Positions 45,784 through 58,465 are shown, numbered from the stretch's first letter. The stretch: 64,000 nucleotides of DNA from Chrysogorgia sp. JL179-B06 (GCA_035772405.1 JAYKKM010000339.1:2040001-2104000); one strand, 5' to 3'. The notes: generated by a model from the letters alone, not told the origin. Numbers and translations: made by a program.

Positions 45784-48700
45784 ATGGGACAACAGTTAAA
45801 TATAGAGAAATTAGGCCAATGTTTTATCGTGTTCTTGTGCTTTTTAACATCCGTAAATGGTTTCTTAGAAGGACTATACTGTGGCCAAGATAACTGCTAT
45901 GACGGTGAGTGAAGTTATATAGAATACTATCGCAAAAATGGCGAAATACTTTTCAATTCCTGGCGTACAAAAAGTCCCTAGAGAGAATTACTTTGTTTCC
46001 ACGTTTATAGCGCAAAGTAAATTATGTTTTTATGTGTTTCCCGCGCGACACACGCGTTGATCTTGCGATTGGGATGCCAGTTGACCAATAGCGTTCCCTT
46101 TCTTCCTTAGTTTTCGCGCGAGACGTTTCTGGGCCTCGCGCGAGGGAATTTCCTTTGGGACTATATGAAATTTTAATCTATTATCGAATCTTGATTGCTA
46201 TTTTTTCTTTTCTTTTCCAGTTCTTGGGGTGTCGAGGGATGCCAGTAGGGTAAGAGCGAAAACCACCAGGGAATTTATGAATTGCTTTCATAGAGTTGTG
46301 ATTGAATTCAGTACTTCCGTGGTACATATTGATAGCTATAAAGGGCATACTGATACAGCCTGAGGATAGAAGACTTCAAGACTGTAAAGTCTATATTTAT
46401 TCAGCTCATTAAAGATAAGCTCATTAAGTCGCTACATTAAAGATATTCAAGTTTACATTTTACATTAAGATTTCGACAAGTTTATCATTATTCAAATACT
46501 AATTGAACCATAAAATTCATGCATTATTAACCAAAATATGTTAACGCATAGAAACCAAGATAAAATATATTGTTTAAGTGTTTTTGAAGTAATATGCGGT
46601 GAAGTTTCATATAAATCCCGAAATGATGTCACATAGACTATCGGTAGTAAAATTCGAAATTAAAATCAGTTGTTATTGCTAAAATAAAGCATTATTATCG
46701 TGTAAGAGTTAGGGTAGTATTAGTTTTAGGGATAGCTTGGGTAAAGTTTGGGATACTAACTTATATGAAACGTCAGCCGTAATATGATATAGTGATATAG
46801 TAGCTTAGATTTGATAGTTATAAATAGAAAACTATTTAACAAATTGATTCCATTCTGCCGTTATCTGTTCAGTAGATGCACAGATTACATCGGAATACAT
46901 GGTAAGAACAAAAAGTGACCTGCAAAACGATAGTCAAGACTGAGCCACCTTTTTGTTCTTGCTATGTTCTGACATCCTCTGTGCATCTATAACAGAACAG
47001 ACAACAGCAAAATGGAACCATTTTTACAATAAAAATTGAAGACAAACCGTTCAAAATGTTTATTGAAGCTCTTGGGGATTTCTGTGGCACGGAAAACCCT
47101 AACAGAAAAAGTCTATAGGCCTGCCTATATGCACGTCTATAGGCAACCTATAGGATCCTATTATGCGACCCATAGAGAAACCTATTAGCCTATAGACGCC
47201 TATACGTTGGAACATTCTATAGGCAATTGGAACATAACACTAGAGGTCAACCGATCATCGGATCGGACATCGGATTTTGCCGATATTTTGCAACATCGGC
47301 AAATCATCGGATCGGTAAAATATCACTCCGTGGCCGATGTTTTTGCCAATGTTAAGTTTCTAAATTTTGTCATTTATAAAAAGACAAAAGCTAAAAGACT
47401 GCATGACTTAATTTTCATCTCCTGCTGGGAATTGTGTGAACCTGTTTATTTAGAAAGATAAGGTGCGATTGATGAAAGTTTATTATTAAACATTATTATG
47501 GTGAAGGAAAATTTCGAGTGTTGGAATACATACATTTTAAGACCAAACCGGAACCAGTTGTGAAAAATGCAACTTCAAGGCCTTCTTTATTTTCAACTTC
47601 AAGGCTTTATTTAATTTGTTTACATAACCATAACCGGATATAGCGATTAATCTGGGACAAACGGCCCCATGCAGTAATCTCTAAAAACATCGGATCGGAC
47701 ATCGGCCGATGTTGTAAAAGAAACATCGGCCATCGGATCGGCAAGCAAAATCCATTTCGGTTGACCTCTACTTAACACCTGTCCTAAAGCAACTTCATTG
47801 GCTCCCAATTGAACAGCGTATTAAATTTAAAATCTTACTTATAACATTTAAAGCTCTTAATGGAATGGCACCCATATATATTACAGAGTCTCTTACATCG
47901 CTACGTTCCTATCCGCTCCTTACGTTCACAATCTGCTAACAATTTAGTCATACCCAAGACGAATACAGTCAACTATGGTGATAGATCGTTTGCCGCAGCA
48001 GCTCCTAAACTTTGGAATACTTTGCCCATTTTTTTAAAACAATCTACTGTATTAATATTGCTGATTTTAAGAGAAAACTCAAAACATTTTTATTTCCTAA
48101 ATGAACCATTTTATTCAGGAACTATACCTTTTTATCTGTCTTGTAAAACGAGACGTTAGTTTGTTTAAGAAAATTTTTTTTTTTAATTACTTATTACCTA
48201 TAGGTGCCTATAGACTTTTTCTGTAAGGGAAAGACAAAAGCTGTTGGCTGATGTGATCCGTGCGTCTGTCCTCTAATAGATCATGGCTTAAAGGGAAATG
48301 GCAATACAAATTTTCTTTGTCCCATTTGAAAGAACATTTAAAATAATATATGAAGACCTTTTAAAATTTCCCCATAACTTCCTTAATTTTTGAAATATCT
48401 GTGAACAAAAATATCTGCAATCCGCCATCTTGTTTTATAATTAGATCTAATTAAGTGACGTCAAAACCAGGGTAAACATTCTAAAAGTTGTAAATAATTG
48501 CCCAAATATCAGTGGAATGCGTTCAAATAGATTGCTAGTTCACTTAAAAGTATACAACACCCAAAACAACTACGATTTAGCATCTATAATGACTCGATAA
48601 TTGCTGATATAAAAAACATTTCTACCCTGGTTGTGACGTCACGCATATCCAAGGATGGTTATGCATATCCAAGATGGCGGAATGTTCAATGTTCTTTGTT

Positions 48701-51700
48701 AAAAAGAAGTGAAATATTTACAGAACCAAGAACGATATGGAAAATCTGTAAAAGGTCTTGATATATCATTTTAAAAGTTCTTTCAAATAAGATAAACTTA
48801 ATTTTTATTGCCATTTCCCTTTAACAACCAATGAGAATGCACATAGTAAACAGTTTATTATATAAAATAGGTTGGTGTATTGCTGAAATAGTTTGTAGAA
48901 AGGCTAACATTTCAAATGCCCTTTGTTGGCGAGGAAACGTAAGGGTACGAAGGGCCTTTGCTTAAAACGTTAAACCTGCTAACTATTAGATTATTCAGTT
49001 TGTATTATTCTGTTTAGAGTGACATCACCAAAGCATACAGAAAGTTAGCCAAAAAATACCATCCTGATGTTTATAAGGTGAGGCAAAAGATGGAAACCAT
49101 ATGGAATACTTTAAATAAAAAACAATTTATAGAATATTTTATATACTGTAATACCGGTAATGTGAACCCATATCTCAAAACGTTTTGTATGTTTTAGGGA
49201 AAGGATGCAGAGAGTAAATTCCAGAAGATAGCGAATGCTGTTGAGGTAATCTACATAGTAATGTACAGTTACTGTAACTGCTGAAATGCAAGGAATAAGG
49301 ATAGTAATGCAAGGAATTTATAGCATGCTAAACCCTTACTATTCTTACAGTAGCATAATGACATATCCCTGTGGTATTAGACTATTAGTGACAAATTCGG
49401 GAAGCGACATGATCGCCGAGAAATCTATGTTGTAATGTACATTCTGTAGATTCTTAAAGATGAAGAACAACGCAAAGATTATGATTACATGTTGGACCAT
49501 CCAGGTAAAACACAACTTGCTTGGTTATGTATAAAATCATGAGTAATCTCAAAACATTTGGATCAAACACTGTAGCTACCATGGAAATTTAGGAACCTAT
49601 TCACATGAGTACCAGTCTAACCTCCATGTGGCTCTGCATTTTGCTCATTTCAGCTCTTGTTCACATCAAAACAAGAGCGAAAATGAGCTCTGCAGCCACA
49701 TAATAAAATAGGATTACACCAGTACTATTATTTTATTCCAAGTTGATATAAAGTGGGAAGTAATAATATATCATACACAACAAGGCATTTATTATCTGAT
49801 TTGAAACACCGAGAAGTGTGTTGAAAAACGAGGCGATAGCCAAGTTTTTTAATCAACTTTGAGGTGTTTTCGAATCAGATAATAAACGCCTTTCAAGTGT
49901 ATGATATAGCTTCTCAAACTAACCAGTATTTTAAGAGAAATTTGAGGGAAAAGTTGGCTTAATTTATGGACGTTTATTACAACATTTACAAACAACGTCT
50001 CGGTTATGATTTCCCTTTGTGTTTTCCTCATGAATTATTAATGAGTTTGAGAAGTTGGTATAAAATGTGACCCTCTTGTTCACAAGTAAAATTGTCCAGT
50101 TCTCTATTTTTCTTCTGCCCCTAATCATTGTTACTCGATATTACTTTATGCACCTTTATCTAACAGAGGAAGCCTACTACAACTACTATCGCTACTACAA
50201 AAGACAAGTTGCTCCTAAAGTTGATGTTAGGATTGTAATTGCAGTGGCCATCAGCATTGTTAGTGTTCTTCAAGTAAGTATATAGTACATTGCTTACGAC
50301 AGTTAACCATTTACACCACAGTAACTCTCGATCTTTTTGGTCTCCAAAAATAGTACTAGTTGGGGGAAGTTGTTTATAAAACATGTTAGTTTACCTTTGA
50401 TGATTCAATTTCCATGAAACAATGAAATTCAGACAACACAAGCTTTATATACAGTGGCACAACTACACACGGAAAAACGCATGTTCTGTTACAGCATTCA
50501 ACAGCACTGATATCAGGTCTGTTCAGGATAATGTAGTGACCCCTGTAACAGCTATGATGGTCACAGTCAGTATCAGCACTGATGCCTTATCGTCTGTTCC
50601 ATCAGCGCTGTTACATCATCAGTGTACATCACAATTTCGCAAAAAACATTCTGTTACATCAGACTGATACAGCCCTGACAACCCAACAGACTGTTCCAAT
50701 CTGATACCGTCAGTTCTGAACAGTCTGTTAGCGACAACAGTGTGATACAGCTATGATATACCTGTATCAGGCCTGAAGGTGCAACAGGCTGTAACAGGTC
50801 TGTGGCGTTTTTACGTGTGTAGGCATCAAGGGACCCGTCAGGTCGATAAGAAACCCAAACACCCCTGCAGCTTAATCATGACATCACATCACCAAATGCT
50901 TTGGGGGCCCTAACTAATTCCATTTTGCTTAGGGCCAGTGGGGTTTGCCCACCCTTCCCACCCTGTGGTTGCACCACTGACTATATAGTTTAAAGGCTCT
51001 CAGATATAGTGTCCACAGAAAATCCATTCAGATTAGCAAAATAATGGGTTATCTATTTCCAAGTAAAATAACTAAACACTGCACTATATTAGACCTCTTT
51101 CATAATAGCCATGCAGTCTAAATATTCTTTTATATGCATGCAAATTAGCCTTCCTGGCCTTGTTACAAAGCAAAGATTCTTTGGAATTACAAACACACAA
51201 ACAGCTAATTTAAATGAATATAAAATAATATTTAATTTGGGTGTCATTATTGTGAAAGATTAAGAGGTGTGTGGAGACTTCAAACAGTAAGTGGGCGAGG
51301 GGTTGTTGTGTACACTTATTTCTAGTATATTATTAATATCAAAAAATCAGATTTGGGAAGCCAGATTAAAGAGTAAAATATTTTAATTTAATAAGGCTGG
51401 TAGCCAAAGCATTAAGACCCACCATGTGTGAGTCCCACCTAATGTGTGGCCTGTTCCTCCTCCTGTAGTACCTCCATGGATGGCAACGTTACAATGAAGC
51501 CGTTTCGTATGCACTAAGAGAACCAAAATACAGAAATAAGGTTTGTTATGTTGGTTACTAACTGTCAACTGTGTTTTCAATTTCTATATTTACCAACCTA
51601 TGTTTATTTCTATATTTACAAGCCTAATAGTGATATTGAGTTTGATTATCAATAGGCGATGGATATTGCTCAACGAGAAGGCCTTCTACTTGACTCAAAG

Positions 51701-54700
51701 AAGAAAAAGAAGCGCCCAAAGGTAACTAACTACACAGCCACTCAGGGCTGTAGCAAAGGGGGTATTGGGGGGTTGCACATTTACAAAATTACAATACATG
51801 TATTCGAAAAATTCACAGTTCTATTCGTAAAATTGGAACCTGTTTTCTTTAAGAGATTGTGTCAAAATATACTGTTTAAATGTACATTAGATGTACTAGT
51901 AATAGAAAACTTGTCAGTTGAACGTAAGTTAACATGCAGATATCGTGCGATGAACATTGTAATTGTATCTAATTATACTTCAAAAACTCATTAATATTCA
52001 TTAACCAAATTGTCCAATCACATTTCCGTATTTAGTCACGCGCAAGGCTTTTATACCTGATAAAAACCATGAATACTAATCAGCATGAAAATTATATAAA
52101 GTCTCTACGAACTTTATATAAAATTCCTGCTAATTTGCATTTCATACATCAACCCAATTTACCTCTAATAGAAAATAAAAACCAGTACACTCCCTACGGG
52201 CCCTAGTGATTACAATCAATTTGTTTTTGAAGCTATTTAAAACACTTGAACTCGCGTTTTATCATATCTAAAATGCTCGCGCTGCGCGCTCGCATTTTAA
52301 ATATGATAAAACGCTCCTTCTCGTGTTTTAAATACTACTTAATCAATAGGAAGTACAAAGATCAAATTTCGGCCACCATTTTGTGCGGGCAGCTCCTGGA
52401 AATTGCGCAGGCCTGTGCGGGAAAGTGACTCGTTCCCAGGGCACTTTAGAACAAACACACAAAATATGGCGTCGACGACAATCGTCAATCGATTATGGCT
52501 TTTCTTTATAATTTTAATAGCAATTTTTGCGTGGCTGCGGGAAATACACACAATTTTTCAACCTTTGGGAAATAGGACTGTTAACTTAACTTATAGTTTG
52601 TCAGAACTATTTGTTTGTGTTCAATACTGAGACTATTTGTTTTCTGCACATCGTTTTGAAAAGTGATGTGCAACTTTTACTATTTGGGCCAAAACGATGT
52701 GCAAATTGCACATTGCACACCGCTAATTCGAACCCTGATATATCTTGTCAGCCGAAAATTTCATCTTCATGGACTTTTTTGCTTTTAAAGTTATCGGATG
52801 TGATGTCACAAGAGGCATTTTTGTGGCAAGTAACAAAAGAAAACTGGTTTGGAATGCCTCTTGTGACATCACATCTGGTAACTTTGACAGTGAAAAACTC
52901 CATGAAGATGAAATTTTCGATTTTTCGGCTGACAAGATATATTATGATTTTGCTCAGGAAGACCCAAATATTACGGATCTGTAAAATCCCCAAACGTGAG
53001 ATAGGCATTTTAATATTCATCTTTCCAGCCACCCAACTCATGCTATCACCAACCTACCAATCTATTCCTCATAATTACCCACCCAACAATTATCAACATA
53101 CCCACTTATTTGATCACAGTGTAATCTTTCCAGTTACCCCTAGCCCCCCCCCCCTGTCACAGTCTTGATTAGTAAGGTCCAAAACAGCAAGTGTTTCCTG
53201 TTTGGTTATTGTGAAGAGACTACGTGACTTTGATTGGATGTATTGCATTTTCACATGTGAAGATATTGATTTTGAGAACAGAGCTTTGGCCAGCTACTTT
53301 GTGTATCGAACACAGAATATTACATCATTGAAATATTGAGTTTAAAAGTAGGGTTAGTATTCCTTTATTTCAGGGTTAGGACTAGAGTTTTTACTTGGGT
53401 TATGGGTAGGGTTTTTGTTCATGTAAAGCTTCTGAATCCCGAGAAAATAACCTTGATGTGTCTATGACATAGTCTGTGTCCATTGTGTGTGCGGTACACG
53501 AAGAAGATGCCAAGGGGTTTACGCTTTGTGATACATTAATTTGATTGACTTACAGAATGATTATTTACTCATTTGAATAATAATTTTAGGAAGAAGTAAA
53601 AGAAGAGGAAGAACTCATTCTAAGAAAAGTAGTTGAACAAAACGTAGACATAAGGTTAGGGACCATGTATTTTGTGTACACTGATGTATATAAATATATA
53701 CACTGATGTGGTGAACGTGGGAGCTTGGAATAGAAGCATTATTGATATTATTTATAATGACTGCTGCATAGGCAGTACATATATCAATCGAACCAGTACA
53801 TCATTGTAACCTTCGCTCTCCATCTGAGTCTTGGTAGCTCAATGGTTGGAGCGTCTCACTGGCAATCAGAAGGTTACAGGTTTTATTTCTGTCTGCGAGG
53901 ATTTGAGCTTGATGATTGTTTACGTGAAAAAGATTTGAATTGAGTTTGTTAATTCGTTTTTCTCGTTGCTTCTTACAGAGGTGGATACAGCAGGCCATCA
54001 CTTCTACACGTTCTATGGCTTCAATTATTATTTAGGTATTATAATTTCCATATTTTACACTACTATAATATCTTTTATTTACACTTCCTTACACAAAAGA
54101 AAGCAGCTCGGTAGTATTTTAAATCAGACATAGTTTGACGCTACTCTGGCTTTAAAAAGTTTTTTGAACGTAACTCTAAAAGCTACTGTCCATGACCCAA
54201 CGTTTCGACACTCCAATCTTTGCAAAACCTAAGGATTGCGAAGGAACAGAGGTTCAAAGACGCTATTTATTCCATTCCGTGCAATGACTGTGATCAGGAG
54301 TACATCGGTCAGACTAAACGTCAGTTTCGTACGCGTTTAAAAGAACACCAAAAGGCTGTTTTCTTTTCAAAAAAGGAAAATTCTGGAGCACGCGTGCGTA
54401 ACCTACCATGAGATTGCGTGGGAAAATTCAAAAATTATTACCACTAATTCGCGGTACCATCAGAGACGTTGTCTGGAGGCTTGGCATATCAATAGCGCCC
54501 ACGCCCCATTGAATCGCGATGACGGTGGTTTATTACCAGAAGCTTATTTGCATCTTGTTAATAGATAACATCATCATCGGTTCTATGAGGGTATAAATAG
54601 GGATCCTAACTTTACAACAATCACCCCTGGTGAAGACACTAGATTGGAGTGTTGAAACGTTGGGTCATGATGGACAGTAACTTTTAAAGTTACGTTCAAA

Positions 54701-57700
54701 AAACTTTTTAAAGCCAGAGTAGCGTCAAACTATGTCTGATTTATTACCTGCATGTTGCGTTGGGAAAATATTTGTATTTTAAATGCTAAAATATACAGCA
54801 GAACAAGTTGGCACCTTATATCTCATTGATTTGGTAACCAATGCTTCCTTTTCTAGTCCTTATTACCTTGTACAGTATATAATATTTTCCCTTCGCTGGT
54901 TGTGGAAATTTACGATATGTGGCGACGAATACGGACGAGAAGAAAAAGAATATCTTACCCGACGAAAATTAACGGTTACAGAAACACAATGGGAGGTACA
55001 TGACAAGTTCTGAATTCTTCACTTTTAAAGTGTCTATCTCACGTTTGGGGATTTTACATATCCGTAATATTTAGGTCTTCCTGAACAAAATCATAATATA
55101 TATTGTCAGCCGAAAATTCCATCTTCATGGAGTTTTTCGCTGTTAAAGTTATCGGATGTGATGTCACAAGAGGCATTTTTGTGCCAAGTAACAAAAGAAA
55201 ACTGGTTTGGAAAACCAAACGTGAGATAGGCACTTTTAAGTTTCATTTTAAATCTTTAACTACTGTATTTCATAGAGTGATGTTTATTAAGTTTTTCACC
55301 CAATTACTTATCCTGTTTCATGTATCCATTACTAGGCCATCAGTGACTACGAAAAAGAGGAATTACTTGAAAAGGAGTTGTGGATTTTTGAAAATTTTAC
55401 GGTAAACAATAAAAACAAAAACTTAAAAAACACGAATGCAACATTGTGACCAATTTACAACGTGACATTCTTGCGAGACAAATTCCAGGAATTTTATGCT
55501 GGTATTGCAACTACACGTTAATTAAAGTAAATGGTTTGAACTTAGGAGTATCATTAGATGTGTGAAGTAGATCTTCCAGGTTGTTGTAGCCTTGAGAATG
55601 TTGGTGACTGAGATTTCGACGGCCTCAGCGGCGGTCATCTTCAAAGTCAAGTAAAGCGTGTTTGATTCTGAAGATGACCGCCGCTGAGGTCGTCAAAACG
55701 TCAGTCACCAACAACAGTCTTTCTCAGGACTACAACAACCTGGTCGATCAACTTCACACATCTACACGTTAATTGTATGTTTAATTCTAAGTTTTTTCCC
55801 CGTCAGGAATACCAAAAAGAGAAAGAGGAAGAGATGAAAGAAAAATTGGCACAAAATAATAAATATAAATCGTATAGGTAAGGACACTGATCTCTAAATA
55901 AAGACTGGATCGAGCAACTATTGTTCAGCCGGAAGTAGCTCGTGGCGGCCATCTTGTTGGGACCATAGCCTGCGAGCAGGCTCATTATTTGGGCCCCAAA
56001 TAATGAGCCTGCGAGCAGGCTATTGGGACCACGTTATATAGTTTTACTATAGGCGATAGAGACTATCTGTCTTTGATCTTTTAAGATGCTAAAATAAATC
56101 AGTTGTCGAAGGTTTTCCCGTAATATAGAACACAAACTACGGCTCCATAATGGTAACTATGAAGCTGGAAGTAGCTCGTGGCGGCCATCTTGTTGGGACC
56201 ACGTTATATAGTTTAACTATAGGCGACAGAGACTATCTGTCTCTGATCTTTTAAGATGCTAAAATGAATCAGTTGTCGAAGGTTTTCCCGTAATATAGAA
56301 CACAAACTACGGCTCCATAATGGTAACTATGAAGCTGGAAGTAGCTCGTGGCGGCCATCTTGTTGGGACCAAGTTATATAGTTTTACTATAGGCGACAGA
56401 GACTATCTGTCTCTGATCTTTTAAGATGTTAAAATGAATCAGTTGTCGAAGGTTTTCCCATAATATAGAACACAAACTATGGCTCCATAATAGTAACTAT
56501 GAAGCTGGAAGTAGCTCGTGGCGGCCATCTTGTTGGGACCACGTTATATAGTTTTACTATAGGCGACAGAGACTATCTGTCTTTGGTCTTTTAAGATGTT
56601 AAAATGAATCAGTTGTCCAAGGTTTTCCATAATATAGAACACAAACTACGGCTCCATAACAGTAACTATGAAGCCGGAGTGTTACTCCAATATAGCCGTC
56701 GCGAAATATTCCCAGCTTCATAGTTACTATAATGGAGCCGTAGTTTGTGTTCTAAATTACAGGAAAACCTTCGACAACTGATTCATTTTAGCATCTTAAA
56801 AGAACAAGTTACCCACAGTAAAACTATATAACGTGGTCCATTCAAGATGGCCGCGCTGCGAAATATTTCCAGCTTCATTTTTTCGTAGCATCCAAACAAT
56901 AGTTGCTCGATCCAGTCTTTATTTCGAGATCAGTGGGTAAGGCAGAACTACCACCGTATTTAGGTTTGACGCTGTGACGTCACGGCGAACACCGCTGACC
57001 GTTTCCACTCCCGCGACGAAAAAGCAAGATGGCTGACAAAGGCGCGTGTTTCGAATCGTTTTTCTGGCTAAAAAATAATTTGAAACATCGTGTATAACTG
57101 CTTGAAAATAATTCCGCGGTGGCCATATTGGAGTGATCCCCGTGGACAAGATGGCCGCCACGAGCTACTTCCGGCTTCATTTTCTGAACAATAGTTGCTC
57201 GATCCAGTCTATTTAGAGATCAGTGATATTTATTCTGGCACTCGTCCCAGTTCTTTTTCTTGCGCCAGATCACCTGATTATTTAACAAAATATCGTTGTT
57301 CGTGTGAAGTCATTGTGCGCATGCTCAGACGACTTTATACAAAGCCAATCACCAGACACCAGTAAGACCTCATAAAATGGGTAGATCATGGTTTTGTGTG
57401 ATGACTAGTGTTATTAGTGGCTCAGTTTTGATTTGACCAACATTGGTTGAGAAATAAGGAATCATTTCGGTTGTCCCACAATCGGTAGCACAGTTAGTGT
57501 TGGATATAAGGAAGATGGAAGTACAGTGTTGGTTATCATCAGTAGGGTGATCCTTACCTGTTGTCTTTCGAGACACAGTGAGGATAACATGATGAGTGGG
57601 GAGTAATGAACATTCGTGACTTACATTCTCTGGGTTGGTGGGCGCAACACCCACCAAACACCACCTCTGACCCCCTGCTGGTGATTATTGATTATACAAG

Positions 57701-58362
57701 TTGATTATTAAAGAACATTGGCAACAAAAATTAAGTTTGTCTAATATGAAAGAACTCGTAAAATGACGGAGTGAGTAACACCTTTTACAACTTTTCCGTA
57801 TTTTACTTCGTTTTGAAACCGGCTTTTACCATGCTTTTAAATTTCCCGAACAAGACACATGTCAATATAAATTAGCATAATTATCATAAATTAGGTTGAA
57901 AAACTTTCATTTTTCTAGAGTCCATCTCGCACGCGTAGCATCTTGAAAATTCAATTTGCCACCAATTTATTTGGGTCTTCCTGAACAAAATCATAATATA
58001 TATTGTCATCCGAAAATTTCATCTTCATGGAGTTTTTTGCTGTTAAAGTTACCGGATGTGATGTCACAAGAGGCATTACAAACCAGTTTTCTTTTGTTAC
58101 TTGCCACAAAAATGCCTCTTGTGACATCACATCCGATAACTTTAACAGCAAAAAAGTCCATGAAGATGAATTTTCGGCTGACAAGATGTCAAGATATATT
58201 ATGATTTTGCTCAGGAAGACCCAAATATTACGGCTATACGTGAAATAGGCTGACTTTAATGGAGATTTGATATCATGCTATGTGTTTCAATAGCCCTCTC
58301 TTTGTCCTAGGCGGTACATGAAGAACCGTGGGCCAGCAAGAATGAACTTCGACGAAGATTAA
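45784..58362 (+). CDS. DNAJC25: DNAJC25, ER membrane J-protein, 14 exons
   Basis: Exons: 45784-45904, 46221-46249, 49018-49077, 49198-49245, 49450-49504, 50167-50273, 51469-51540, 51656-51721, 53590-53654, 53979-54035, 54857-54995, 55336-55401, 55807-55877, 58311-58362. They join to 1008 nt, 335 aa (human 360). All donors and acceptors are GT/AG and phases agree. DNAJC25 is a type III J-domain co-chaperone that stimulates Hsp70. A signal or anchor segment (about 12-27) is followed by the family signature FLEGLYCGQDNCYDVLGVSRDA. The J domain has KKYHPDVYK with the HPD motif intact (65-67) and KDEEQRKDYDYMLDHPEE. Then come YYRYYKRQVAPKVDVR, a membrane segment (about 125-142), ALREPKYRNK, a Lys-rich stretch, a second hydrophobic segment across exons 10-11, EKELWIFENF, and the end RRYMKNRGPARMNFDED. 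Introns carry many TEs, including a Penelope remnant. Confidence 0.95.
46848..47022. mobile_element. Small MITE in DNAJC25 intron 2
   Basis: The left end CCATTCTGCCGTTATCTGTT and right end AACAGACAACAGCAAAATGG are inverted, with AGATGCACAG and CTGTGCATCT inside. Confidence 0.75.
47241..47770. mobile_element. hAT-like MITE
   Basis: Ends TAGAGGTCAACCGA and TCGGTTGACCTCTA are exact inverses. The flanking 8-mers CATAACAC and CTTAACAC match at seven positions, an 8-bp target duplication. CATCGGATCGG subterminal repeats are present. Confidence 0.8.
47771..48180 (+). mobile_element. LINE reverse transcriptase tail
   Basis: The plus strand encodes TPVLKQLHWLPIEQRIKF, ITFKALNGMAPIYI and, after a frameshift, GDRSFAAAAPKLWNTLP. 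It is a dead CR1/L2-like fragment. Confidence 0.75.
48288..48824. mobile_element. TTAA-flanked MITE, family C
   Basis: Ends TTAAAGGGAAATGGCAATA and its inverse, with TTAA at both borders. It lies in DNAJC25 intron 2. Confidence 0.85.
48850..48985. repeat. Penelope-type palindromic end module, degenerate
   Basis: AGGTTGGTGTATTGCTGAAA resembles the 27.6-kb monomer. It is followed by two inverted pieces with AAGGGCCTTTGCTTAAAACG. Confidence 0.55.
50463..50822. mobile_element. MITE with 18-bp TIRs
   Basis: Ends CTACACACGGAAAAACGC and GCGTTTTTACGTGTGTAG (one mismatch). The interior is rich in CTGTTACAGC/CTGTAACAG motifs. It lies in DNAJC25 intron 6. Confidence 0.8.
50823..51468. other. Remainder of DNAJC25 intron 6
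   Basis: No feature recognised apart from moderately AT-rich unique-looking sequence. Confidence 0.4.
51722..52734. other. DNAJC25 intron 8, first part
   Basis: No gene supported. A short inverted pair lies at 52246-52330 (CGCGTTTTATCATATCTAAAA and TTTAAATATGATAAAACGC). Confidence 0.45.
52735..53003. mobile_element. Family A MITE
   Basis: Palindromic copy ending CCCCAAACGTGAGATAGG. The left end is truncated. Confidence 0.85.
53725..53910 (+). repeat. tRNA-type SINE copy
   Basis: TTGGTAGCTCAATGGTTGGA and TCAGAAGGTTACAGG match the 42.8-43.3 kb copies in opposite orientation, with the same TACTGCCTAT-type flank in inverse. Confidence 0.7.
54120..54741 (+). mobile_element. Penelope-like element remnant with inverted ends
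   Basis: About 100-bp inverted repeats (54120-54215 and 54641-54741; AAATCAGACATAGTTTGACG at left) enclose a GIY-YIG domain: DAIYSIPCNDCDQEYIGQTK then RTRLKEHQ (54229-54350). After one frameshift it continues as EHACVTYHEIAWENSK and RRCLEAWHI, ending at TAA 54566-54568. This is the C-terminal endonuclease of a Penelope-like retroelement. The reverse transcriptase is gone. It is inserted in DNAJC25 intron 10. Confidence 0.8.
55035..55226. mobile_element. Family A MITE, internally deleted
   Basis: The left half is normal up to AAAACTGGTTTGG, then it jumps directly to the terminal CCAAACGTGAGATAGG. Confidence 0.85.
55560..55770. repeat. Palindromic element in DNAJC25 intron 12
   Basis: CCAGGTTGTTGTAG, TTGGTGACTGAGATTTCGAC and CCTCAGCGGCGGTCATCTTC recur inverted over the next 100 bp. 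The core (CTGAAGATGACC..GGTCGTCAAAACGTC) resembles the Penelope-type end module. Confidence 0.75.
55888..57228. repeat. 172-bp repeat array with inverted terminal unit
   Basis: Four direct units (GTGGCGGCCATCTTGTTGGG, GACAGAGACTATCTGTC, AATCAGTTGTCGAAGG) are followed by inverted partial units from about 56690. CAACTATTGTTCAG and CTGAACAATAGTTGC mark the two outer ends, so the array may sit inside one TIR element. It is in the last DNAJC25 intron. Confidence 0.85.
55967..56026. other. 60-bp near-perfect hairpin inside the first 172-bp unit
   Basis: ATAGCCTGCGAGCAGGCTC and TCATTATTTGGG are followed by their inverse, ending in GCAGGCTAT. It is absent from the other units. Confidence 0.85.
57715..57960. 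mobile_element. Joined fragments of family C and piggyBac-like MITEs
   Basis: 57715-57810 matches one arm of the 23886-24364 MITE. 57815-57960 matches the right part of the 35349-35794 element in inverse orientation. Confidence 0.7.
57968..58245. mobile_element. Family A MITE, end-truncated
   Basis: Palindromic core with GGATGTGATGTCACAAGAGG, missing the outer CACGTTTGGGG at the left. It ends about 65 bp before the last DNAJC25 exon. Confidence 0.8.
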
Positions 58363-58459
58363 GCTAAGAAAGAAAGCTGATTTTACTTACTTTGACCATC
58401 CTCGAGGCCAAATTTCGTGGGCGAGAAAAGGAACAAAGAAGATGGCGTTGCTTTATGGA

Positions 58460-58465
58460 AATAAA
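58460..58465 (+). terminator. Poly(A) signal AATAAA of DNAJC25
   Basis: About 100 bp after the DNAJC25 stop codon. Confidence 0.75.

Larger units (their letters stand above)
47098..48229. mobile_element. TIR element with nested insertions
   Basis: 24-bp inverted ends (left CCCTAACAGAAAAAGTC, right GACTTTTTCTGTAAGGG; one mismatch) with repeated CCTATAG motifs at the left end. It encloses a LINE fragment, itself split by a MITE. Confidence 0.7.

Noticed and set aside
48850..49017. Possible extra DNAJC25 exon
   Set aside because: The sequence is a degenerate repeat module; exons 2 and 3 already join in phase across it.
50067..50285. Independent small membrane protein ORF
   Set aside because: It is DNAJC25 exon 6 (50167-50273) with upstream intron read in frame.
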